Assembly (NCBI GenBank): GCA_016205905.1
Contig: JACQSP010000020.1
Coordinates: forward strand, 1 to 13,588
Length of the DNA: 13,588 bases
Direction of reading: 5' to 3'
Source of the DNA: Candidatus Woesearchaeota archaeon
GTDB lineage: Archaea; Nanobdellota; Nanobdellia; Woesearchaeales; DSVV01
In this document: piece after piece, positions 8,274 through 13,588 of the stretch
How the letters are laid out: each line of letters opens with the position of its first letter
How positions within the stretch are numbered: position 1 is the stretch's first letter
Program-made: the position numbers and the translations under genes
The notes under the pieces: model-generated
What the model was told of the DNA's origin: nothing
The model's database searches: none
Seen by the model: only the letters and a program-made list of their open reading frames with translations

Positions 8274-8293
8274 GCGAAAAGCTTAAATAGTTC

Positions 8294-8347
8294 TTATACA
8301 TTTAAATGTATAATGATATATAAACGCTTATACATAAATATGTATAA
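8294..8347. promoter_or_regulatory. twin TTATACAT palindromes (candidate operators)
   Basis: Two palindromes share the half-sites TTATACAT and ATGTATAA around a 4-bp centre. The first is 8294-8313 (centre TTAA, fully palindromic over 20 bp). The second is 8328-8347 (centre AAAT). Their centres are 34 bp apart, about three helical turns, so a protein bound to each would lie on roughly the same face. A related half-site pair with a 6-bp centre overlaps the promoter at 7401-7430. A dimeric repressor such as the wHTH-MNT protein could bind all three; this is inference. Confidence 0.55.
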
Positions 8348-8368
8348 CTAAATTGTGATATGTAAGTA

Positions 8369-8564
8369 ATATGTCTACCATTCAACTTTGGCGAAAACAA
8401 TAAGCGAGTTTGTCGTGGGGCGTTAGTCGTATGTCGTTTAACGAACTACTTATGCAATGCTACAATTGCGAAATGGAGTCTGGGTTCACAGCTGACGACT
8501 AACGACTTACGACAAACGACTAACAGTTACAATAGCAAAGTTGACAAACATGAGGCAGACATAT
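8369..8564. repeat. long fold-back with exact 7-bp GTCGT periodicity
   Basis: The outer arms are ATATGTCTACC (8369-8379) and GGCAGACATAT (8554-8564), one mismatch. Inner arms include CAACTTTG (8383-8390) and CAAAGTTG (8536-8543). The core has GTCGT/GGCGT starting at 8412, 8419, 8426 and 8433 on the left and the complement ACGAC at 8495, 8502, 8509 and 8516 on the right. That is four copies per arm at exactly 7-bp spacing. The ACGAC unit also occurs in the loop of the element at 5715-5820. It may be a non-autonomous mobile or structural repeat; no transposase is nearby. Confidence 0.75.
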
Positions 8565-8649
8565 AGTCACGGACATTAATAATTGAATATAATATTCCGT
8601 GACTATATACGTGGACTTTAACTAAATGGACACAAGAATTAAAGTCCAC
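8561..8649. repeat. two adjacent hairpins at the ATPase promoter
   Basis: The first hairpin has perfect 13-bp arms, ATATAGTCACGGA at 8561-8573 and TCCGTGACTATAT at 8596-8608, with a 22-nt loop. The second, starting 2 nt later, has perfect 11-bp arms, GTGGACTTTAA at 8611-8621 and TTAAAGTCCAC at 8639-8649, with a 17-nt loop. The right arm of the first contains CTATATAC, the best TATA-like string before the ATPase gene, so folding or protein binding here could affect its transcription. Confidence 0.7.
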
Positions 8650-8676
8650 CACTATATTACTTACTGTGGTGTTAAT

Positions 8677-10152
8677 ATGGACATAAATGAAAAAGAACAA
8701 CTATTGAAATATACTTTGGCAAAGCTAGCTGAAGCTCCGCAATTGGTTAAAAACCATTTGGAAGGAGAAAAAGGCATTCTTAGATATAGAAGAGCTTATT
8801 TTAGAATTAAAAAATATGTTGATGATTTTTTAATGGGAGAAAAACGTGGAAATACTACAAAGAGACTAGTTATTCTGCCTGGATTGAGGGGTGTTGGAAA
8901 AACCACTATTGTCTTCCAAATTTATGACTATTTGAAAAACCAGAAAAAAATCGCTCAGGACAGAATCCTTTATTTTTCAACTGATGAATTAAAAGCATAC
9001 CTTGGCAAGAAAATCCTTGATGTCGCAGACACTTTCATTCAAGATGTCCATAAGACATCCCCTATTTATTTGGAAAAGGAAATCTTTATTTTTGTTGATG
9101 AAGCCCACTTTGATGCTAACTGGAGTGAAACAGCAAAAATACTATTTGATAAAAGCAAAAAGATTTTTATGATTTTTACAGGCTCATCAGCATTAAATCT
9201 TGAATTAAGCGTTGATGCTGCGAGAAGGATAACAAAAGAAATAGTTTTTCCAATGAATTTTTCAGAATATTTAACATTAAGTTATGAGCATTGGTTTCCG
9301 CCAAAAAATATTGCTGAAAGCATTAGGAATTTAATCATTCATGGTGAAACTGATGCCTTTGTGGATATTGCTTCTTCAAAAGAAAATGAGCTCTCAAAAA
9401 AACTTATTAAGATAGGCAAACCAATAGAAAAAGAATGGGAAGATTTTGTCTGCTATAAAGGATTTCCGTTTACTTTAAGCATGAGCCAGATTGAAGCGCA
9501 TGAAAAAATATTCAGCATGATAGACCGAGTTATAGAAAAAGATATTTTTTCTATTCAATCCTTTAATACAGAAACAAGAAATACAATTTCAAGAATAATC
9601 GGTTTTTTGGCTTTGCAGTTTCCTGGAGGGACATCTGATTCAAAGCTTTCTGAAAGGTTAGGGGTTTCTCCAACAATGATAAGAAGCATATTGGATGTTT
9701 TGGAAAAAACACACCTTATTTTTAGTGTTAAGCCTTATGGCGGTGCTGGCAAGATTATAAGAAAGCCATGGAAATATTATTTTTTATCTCCATCAATTAA
9801 TTCTGCAATAAGATTTAAGCTTGGAGCTTTTGATAAAAACAGCAGGGATATGTTTGGGGTTTTAGTGGAAAGCATGATTGCTTCATATATGATAAGAATG
9901 AAAGAAACAGTAAATCTGCCAACAGGAATATTTTATGATTCTGAGGATGGCGGAGCTGATTTCATAATTCAGGATGCAAAAGAAAATACTATCCCTATAG
10001 AAGTAAGCTATGGAAAGAAAGACAAGGGACAAATTGAAAAATCAATCAAAAGGTATAACTCAAAATATGGAATAATTATTTGCGAATGCCCTAAGATTAG
10101 AAAAGAAGGGAACATAATTTACATTCCATTTATGACATTTTCATTTGTATAA
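8677..10152 (+). CDS. AAA ATPase of the AAA_14/DUF4143 type
   Basis: The 491-residue product is an ATPase of the archaeal/bacterial family with an ATPase core, a winged helix and a nuclease-like end. Walker A is GLRGVGKTT at 69-77, Walker B is IFIFVDEAH at 136-144, and FTGSS at 167-171 fits sensor 1. The Arg pair (183-184) followed by VFPMNFSEYL is the usual strand after the core in this family. A winged helix lies at about 322-360 (SERLGVSPTMIRSILDVLEK). The C-terminus has GADFII (Asp 428) and PIEVSYG (Glu 442). This is the PD-(D/E)xK pattern, but the usual Lys is Ser 444, so nuclease activity is doubtful. I prefer ATG 8677 to 8626 because GGTG (8668-8671) precedes it and 8626 lies inside a hairpin. 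The gene stands alone between hairpin arrays. Its cellular role is unknown; DNA-linked or mobile-element roles are often assumed for the family. Confidence 0.88.
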   Translation: MDINEKEQLLKYTLAKLAEAPQLVKNHLEGEKGILRYRRAYFRIKKYVDDFLMGEKRGNTTKRLVILPGLRGVGKTTIVFQIYDYLKNQKKIAQDRILYFSTDELKAYLGKKILDVADTFIQDVHKTSPIYLEKEIFIFVDEAHFDANWSETAKILFDKSKKIFMIFTGSSALNLELSVDAARRITKEIVFPMNFSEYLTLSYEHWFPPKNIAESIRNLIIHGETDAFVDIASSKENELSKKLIKIGKPIEKEWEDFVCYKGFPFTLSMSQIEAHEKIFSMIDRVIEKDIFSIQSFNTETRNTISRIIGFLALQFPGGTSDSKLSERLGVSPTMIRSILDVLEKTHLIFSVKPYGGAGKIIRKPWKYYFLSPSINSAIRFKLGAFDKNSRDMFGVLVESMIASYMIRMKETVNLPTGIFYDSEDGGADFIIQDAKENTIPIEVSYGKKDKGQIEKSIKRYNSKYGIIICECPKIRKEGNIIYIPFMTFSFV

Positions 10153-10163
10153 ATAAGAAATTC

Positions 10164-10351
10164 TATTTATAGCAACCCACAAACCCCTTATCTGTTTAGT
10201 TGTGGGTTGCTGTAAATAAGGACATAAAATCATTATCTAAATTGTTATGTCCTTAAAATATAGTAACTGACACAATTGATATAAATATTGGTCAGTTACT
10301 ATAAATAGCCAACCAATAAACTTATACCTAAAAATTAGATTGGTTGGCTAT
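10164..10351. repeat. array of four back-to-back hairpins
   Basis: Hairpin A has 19-bp arms at 10164-10182 and 10200-10218, the only mismatch being a T/G wobble (10170/10212), with a 17-nt loop. Hairpin B has perfect 11-bp arms at 10217-10227 and 10245-10255 (17-nt loop) and abuts A. Hairpin C has perfect 13-bp arms, TATAGTAACTGAC at 10259-10271 and its complement at 10291-10303 (19-nt loop). Hairpin D has perfect 13-bp arms, ATAGCCAACCAAT at 10305-10317 and its complement at 10339-10351 (21-nt loop). Arm sequences differ, but A, C and D all have (T)ATAG at the stem base. They follow the ATPase stop and could stabilise or end its transcript. Confidence 0.8.
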
Positions 10352-10489
10352 ATCATAGTTCTCCCTAAAAATTAGTCACCACAGCTTTTTCCGAAGCAAA
10401 AAACAAAATAGTTATATATAACAATATTGTATATCCAATTAATAAGTAGGAAAATCCTTTAAACTCGACAATCAAAAAAGCGGTGTTAG
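10352..10489 (+). promoter_or_regulatory. leader and putative promoter of the third surface gene
   Basis: CCTAAAAATTAG occurs twice, at 10327-10338 (inside hairpin D's loop) and 10364-10375. GTTATATATAAC (10411-10422) is a 12-bp palindrome that could serve as box A, immediately overlapping a second palindrome ACAATATTGT (10421-10430). GGTG at 10482-10485 lies 4 bases before ATG 10490 and fits a ribosome-binding site. The promoter call is tentative because of the high AT content. Confidence 0.4.
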
Positions 10490-12562
10490 ATGAAAGAAAT
10501 CCAGCTTACCAAACCATTGCAAATAGCAATATATCTTACTATTGTGCTTATACTAGTTAGTTCTGTATTCTTATTTAGCACATTAAACCAAGATTTCTTT
10601 GGAAAGGCTGTTGGAGAAGTATGCCAGACAGATGAAAATTGCGGTGAGAATGAGCACTGCGAGAATAATGTATGTGCTCAGAATGCGCCAGAAGAAGGTA
10701 CAGAAGGCACAGGTGGAACTCAAGGACAGGCTCTTACAGGTTGTAATCCAGAATGCACAGAAGGGCAGCGTTGTGAGAATGGCGCATGTGTTGAAGAGGT
10801 TGTAACACAACCAATAGAATGTACACCTGCTTGCAAAGAAACAGAAACCTGCGAAAATAATGTGTGCGTGTCTTCTATTCCTCCATCCTCGACAGAATGT
10901 GTTCCTGCTTGCAAAGAAACAGAAACCTGCGAGAATAATATATGTGTGTTTTCTATTCCTCCATCGTCAACAGAATGCATCCCTGCTTGCGCACAAGGTG
11001 AAATATGCAACGAAGGTATATGCGAAACTCCTTTGGGATGTACTGACGATTTAAACTGCGCAGAAAATGAAATATGCAATAAGGCAACAGGCGAATGTGT
11101 TTCCTCCACATCTACTGTTCCAACACCAGCTTCTACTATTCCCACGTCAGAACTAATTACAGCTGAACCAATCCCAACACCAGCACCAATAATCTCCACA
11201 TTACAGCCTAAACCTAATATCTCTGAATTAACTAAAACACCCACACCAATTATTCCAACTCCAGAATGTACAACATCAACACAGTCAAAAGATTGCACTG
11301 CAGGTTTTGCTTGTGACAATACAGGCAAATGCAAAACATCCTGCACAGAGCAAACACCTGAAGATTGTCAGCAAGGCTTTTTATGTTTTGAAGGAATATG
11401 TGATTTGGATGTTATTGATTGTATGAATAATAATGGCGAGCCAGACAATACTAAATGCGCAGCAGGAATGTTTTGTAGTCAGGACTATTTAATCTGTATC
11501 CAATGCGACGAGCAGCATAAATGCGCAAAAAATTTTGTCTGCAGCAGCATGGGCATTTGCCAGCCTGCTGGATATAAAGAAGAAGATTATGAAGAGAATT
11601 ATGGAGAGAATGAACAAGAAGAAACATCATCTTCACAAATTGGGCTGCAGCAACAACCTATTTCACAACAACCACCAATGCCATTAACAGAACAATTATC
11701 TGAGCAGTTATCTCCTGAAGGAATTGCTCCAGAAGGTTTAACTGGCGGAGAAGAAATTAGTGATTTATCCGGCGAACAAACTTATGATGATTCTGCGCCA
11801 GAACCATCAGAGCCATCAGACGAATTAACTCTTTCACAGCAGCAAACATCCCAGTTAGCTGCACAACAGCAACAGAAATTAAAACAGGAATTTGGAGCAG
11901 AAAAAGGTGTTGTTGGAAAAGCTGTGACGAAACAAGCGAATATAGGTATCTTGGCAAAAGGAAAAACATATTGGTGGGGCATAGTTATCTTTGTTTTAAT
12001 AGGAAGTTTAATTGCTTCATTAATCTTCATGCATAAAAAAGAGCTTGCATTAAGGACTCAGTCAACAAAACAAGACAATCAATTTCAATTAACAAAACAA
12101 AGAACAACATCTGTAATGCCACCAACTATTTTACAGCAAAGTAATATGAACAATATAACTTTGCAGGGAAATATGCAGGGAACAAGACCACAAACAGCAT
12201 ATTCAACACCCTCAGCTCAGTATCCATCACAATCATCTCAGTTATCCCCGCTGCAGCTTGCGCAGCAAACATCGTCAATAGAACAAAACTTCATTAATTA
12301 TGTTGAGTCGCAGTTAGAAAACGGAATGACAAAAGACCAAATAATTGTTCAGCTAATTAATTTAGGATGGGATAAACCAACAATCCAGCAATTGTTTACA
12401 AAATACAATGCAATGTTTATGGACAAAAATGAGCGGGAGCAGATATTAAACTACATTAGATATTACACTGCAAAAGGCCTGCCAAAAGAGTCAATTAAAT
12501 CAGCATTGATAAAAGCAGGATGGAATGAGGACGTGATTGAAAGTTTGATTAAGAATTATTAA
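10490..12562 (+). CDS. Cys-rich, Thr/Pro-linker surface protein with cytoplasmic helical tail
   Basis: This 690-residue protein has a membrane segment at about 11-31 followed by Gly-Lys-Ala (38-40). Next is a string of small Cys-rich repeats of the form CxPxCxxxxxCxxxxC, likely disulfide-bonded outside the cell. Residues 110-135 and 136-161 are near-identical 26-residue copies (ECxPACKETETCENN then SIPPSST), encoded by two 78-bp DNA repeats at 10817-10894 and 10895-10972. A third partial copy follows. A Thr/Pro-rich mucin-like linker (about 204-260), more Cys clusters, then an acidic Gln-rich stretch lead to a second Gly-Lys-Ala. A membrane segment starting YWW (494-496) follows. The tail 599-690 has two helical repeats (EQILNYIRYYTAKGLPKESI then GWNEDVIESL) closely matching the tail of the LamG protein at 2114. 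It is probably anchored at both ends with an extracellular middle; partner unknown. Confidence 0.9.
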   Translation: MKEIQLTKPLQIAIYLTIVLILVSSVFLFSTLNQDFFGKAVGEVCQTDENCGENEHCENNVCAQNAPEEGTEGTGGTQGQALTGCNPECTEGQRCENGACVEEVVTQPIECTPACKETETCENNVCVSSIPPSSTECVPACKETETCENNICVFSIPPSSTECIPACAQGEICNEGICETPLGCTDDLNCAENEICNKATGECVSSTSTVPTPASTIPTSELITAEPIPTPAPIISTLQPKPNISELTKTPTPIIPTPECTTSTQSKDCTAGFACDNTGKCKTSCTEQTPEDCQQGFLCFEGICDLDVIDCMNNNGEPDNTKCAAGMFCSQDYLICIQCDEQHKCAKNFVCSSMGICQPAGYKEEDYEENYGENEQEETSSSQIGLQQQPISQQPPMPLTEQLSEQLSPEGIAPEGLTGGEEISDLSGEQTYDDSAPEPSEPSDELTLSQQQTSQLAAQQQQKLKQEFGAEKGVVGKAVTKQANIGILAKGKTYWWGIVIFVLIGSLIASLIFMHKKELALRTQSTKQDNQFQLTKQRTTSVMPPTILQQSNMNNITLQGNMQGTRPQTAYSTPSAQYPSQSSQLSPLQLAQQTSSIEQNFINYVESQLENGMTKDQIIVQLINLGWDKPTIQQLFTKYNAMFMDKNEREQILNYIRYYTAKGLPKESIKSALIKAGWNEDVIESLIKNY
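10817..10972 (+). repeat. tandem 78-bp coding repeat
   Basis: Two copies of a 78-bp unit begin at 10817 and 10895, and a partial third begins at 10973. The units are nearly identical in DNA, including GCTTGCAAAGAAACAGAAAC and ATTCCTCCATC. That points to recent duplication or ongoing copy-number change inside the surface protein gene. The unit is in frame (26 residues), so copy change would lengthen or shorten the extracellular part without breaking the protein. Confidence 0.85.
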
Positions 12563-12575
12563 ATAAACTTTTTTA

Positions 12576-12722
12576 TTAGTTCCTGGGCGCAGCCACCCGT
12601 CTCATGATTATTTTTCAAGTTTTTTTTAAAAGTTGTACAAAAGAAATCGCACAATGAATAAACAAAGAAACTGATCAACTAATTAATCATAGTGAGACGG
12701 TGGACTGCGTCCATAGAACTAA
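12576..12722. other. 147-nt fold-back between convergent genes
   Basis: The arms pair over several segments. TTAGTTC (12576-12582) pairs with GAACTAA (12716-12722), and GGGCGCAG (12585-12592) with CTGCGTCC (12705-12712; one G/T wobble). CCACC (12593-12597) then pairs with GGTGG (12699-12703), and GTCTCA (12599-12604) with TGAGAC (12693-12698). TGATTA (12605-12610) pairs with TAATCA (12684-12689). Single bulged bases interrupt the stem, as in a structured RNA. It lies between the third surface gene and rpoF, which point toward each other, and T-rich runs lie on both sides. A bidirectional terminator is the simplest reading; a small structured RNA or a repeat element is possible. Confidence 0.6.
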
Positions 12723-12748
12723 AACAAATACAGAAAATATACAAACCA

Positions 12749-13144
12749 CTACTTTTCTTCCTTTGCTTCTTCTGCACTTTCTTCTTTCTTGCTTTTCTTT
12801 GGAAGATGATCTTCTACAACCTTGACAATCTTTTTGCAGCTGTCTTCGCTTATTGTCAAAGGCGTCCCCTGAAATAATAATTTAACCAGCTCAACCTTTG
12901 TCGGCATTAAATCAATTATCTTATAAATATGGGCATCTCTCAATCTTGGAATTTTCAAGTCATTAAGCTTTTTAGCTAATTCCTCGCCTTCCTTATGCTT
13001 CAATGCTAAGAATTGGTCAAGATATTCTTCTGTTTTTGCAGCTCTGAAATTTAATTCGCCTAAATTTTTCTTATTTTTTTCCAAATCTGCCTTTAACTGA
13101 ACCATTGTGATTGGTTTTTCTTCAAGAATTTTTGGTTGTGCCAT
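12749..13144 (-). CDS. rpoF: DNA-directed RNA polymerase subunit F (Rpb4 homologue)
   Basis: This 131-residue protein is the archaeal counterpart of eukaryotic Rpb4. Subunit F forms the stalk of RNA polymerase with subunit E (Rpb7) and helps initiation and transcript binding. Family signs are LNFRAAKTEEYLDQF (about 32-46), LKIPRLRDAHIYKIIDLMPTKVEL (about 67-90) and a helical C-terminal half. The final Lys/Glu-rich tail (about 115-131) extends somewhat beyond the usual length. GGAGAT lies 5 bases upstream of the start on the minus strand. It follows rpl21e by 36 bases and is probably co-transcribed. In many archaea DUF655 and ksgA genes come next, but here the operon ends. Confidence 0.95.
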   Translation of the reverse strand: MAQPKILEEKPITMVQLKADLEKNKKNLGELNFRAAKTEEYLDQFLALKHKEGEELAKKLNDLKIPRLRDAHIYKIIDLMPTKVELVKLLFQGTPLTISEDSCKKIVKVVEDHLPKKSKKEESAEEAKEEK

Positions 13145-13180
13145 GTTTTATCTCCTTATTTAAACTTGTTTAATTCATTA

Positions 13181-13474
13181 TCATTTCAACTTGGTAAGAT
13201 GAACCGGATGAACAATCAGTACTTTTCTTTTTGCTCCGTCATATAATTCTACTTTATAGCATTCTCCTCTTTTTCCAATTATGCTTCCAACTTTGCCATG
13301 AAATCTTCTGTTGTACATTCCATTTTGGACAGAGGATTCAGTCATAAATTTAACCTTGTCTTTAACTGCAAATGATTGGAAATACTTTGTCAGGCTCAAT
13401 TTACCCTTTTTTCTAAAGCCCTTCATAAATATATGCCTTGTTTTTCTTCTTGCTCCGCCTATTCTTTTTGTCAT
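13181..13474 (-). CDS. rpl21e: 50S ribosomal protein L21e
   Basis: This 97-residue protein is the archaeal/eukaryotic large-subunit protein L21e. The start MTKRIGGARRKTRHIF, then FAVKDKVKF, NRRFHGKVGSIIGKRGECYKVE and the end VHPVHLTKLK fit the family over its full normal length. GAGGT lies 7 bases before the start on the minus strand. It is the first visible gene of an operon with rpoF, as is common in archaea, and it is one of the main reasons for assigning the window to an archaeon. Confidence 0.97.
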   Translation of the reverse strand: MTKRIGGARRKTRHIFMKGFRKKGKLSLTKYFQSFAVKDKVKFMTESSVQNGMYNRRFHGKVGSIIGKRGECYKVELYDGAKRKVLIVHPVHLTKLK

Positions 13475-13496
13475 ATTTTAACCTCAAATTTGTAGA

Positions 13497-13530
13497 AAGT
13501 GACTTAAATTGGATATAAATCGTGTCACTT
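13497..13530 (-). promoter_or_regulatory. box A of the rpl21e-rpoF operon inside an inverted repeat
   Basis: On the minus strand ATTTATAT (plus positions 13513-13520) is a good box A, about 39 bases before the rpl21e start, giving a leader of roughly 15-20 bases with GAGGT. Perfect 7-bp arms AAGTGAC (13497-13503) and GTCACTT (13524-13530) flank it with a 20-nt spacer, so an operator covering the promoter is possible. Confidence 0.5.
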
Positions 13531-13588
13531 GCTATATTCATTGAACATAACAATTAATATAATTCTTTTTTATATTCAACATTATATC

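Larger units (their letters stand above)
8274..8676. other. gene-free stretch built of palindromes
   Basis: No gene is seen here. In order it contains two 20-bp palindromes (8294-8347), a long fold-back with heptamer repeats (8369-8564) and two adjacent hairpins (8561-8649). The second hairpin overlaps an upstream in-frame ATG of the ATPase gene. Almost the whole stretch is accounted for by inverted repeats. Confidence 0.6.

Noticed and set aside
8369..8564. Insertion sequence ends
   Set aside because: No transposase is present between or near the inverted arms, no target-site duplication is evident, and the inner repeats are heptamers unlike known insertion-sequence ends.
10164..10351. CRISPR array
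   Set aside because: The hairpin units do not share a constant repeat sequence and there are no regular unique spacers; each unit has its own palindrome.
10720..11346. 208-residue minus-strand frame opposite the third surface gene
   Set aside because: It is the antisense of repeated Cys/Thr codons, with repeated HSV/GVG strings that mirror the real repeats, and has no promoter or ribosome-binding site.
12692..12877. 61-residue plus-strand frame over the end of rpoF
   Set aside because: It is antisense to the Lys/Glu-rich tail of rpoF, which yields Phe/Leu-rich nonsense, and it starts inside the fold-back element.

Overview
This window is from an archaeon. The right end carries, on the minus strand, ribosomal protein L21e followed by RNA polymerase subunit F (Rpb4), a gene order typical of archaea. 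AT-rich DNA, GGTG/GAGGTG ribosome-binding sites, TTTATATA-type box A promoters and very large membrane-anchored Cys-rich/LamG surface proteins suggest a DPANN lineage, most likely Woesearchaeota-like. That placement is inference from gene content, not from a marker-gene tree.

Layout. Positions 1-500 are gene-free and rich in small palindromes. Positions 537-5710 hold two overlapping plus-strand surface-protein genes (ATGA overlap): a protein with a glutamine-amidotransferase-like domain and a P/Homo B domain, then a 1198-residue protein with two LamG modules. A fold-back element of 7-bp repeats follows (5715-5814). Positions 5836-8290 are an accessory stretch in decay: an AlbA_2/HATPase/wHTH regulator split by an in-frame TAG, a second wHTH piece in another frame, an intact wHTH-nucleotidyltransferase (MNT type), and possible scraps of a partner gene. 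Positions 8294-8649 hold twin 20-bp palindromes, a second fold-back with exact 7-bp periodicity, and two adjacent hairpins. A AAA ATPase of the DUF4143/AAA_14 type (8677-10152) follows, then four back-to-back hairpins (10164-10351). A third surface protein (10490-12562) follows. A 147-nt fold-back lies between it and the convergent rpl21e-rpoF operon (13474-12749).

How the parts connect. The three surface proteins share an N-terminal membrane anchor followed 7-8 residues later by a Gly-Lys-(Ala/Val) motif. Two of them also share a C-terminal Tyr-Trp-Trp membrane segment and a tandem helical tail that would lie in the cytoplasm. This suggests a common export or processing route and a common inner partner, so the surface genes may act as one cell-surface interaction apparatus. 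The other theme is intergenic: compact hairpins placed almost end to end, several sharing TATAG at the stem base, and two heptamer fold-backs that bracket the decayed accessory stretch. I do not recognise a named family for either element type.
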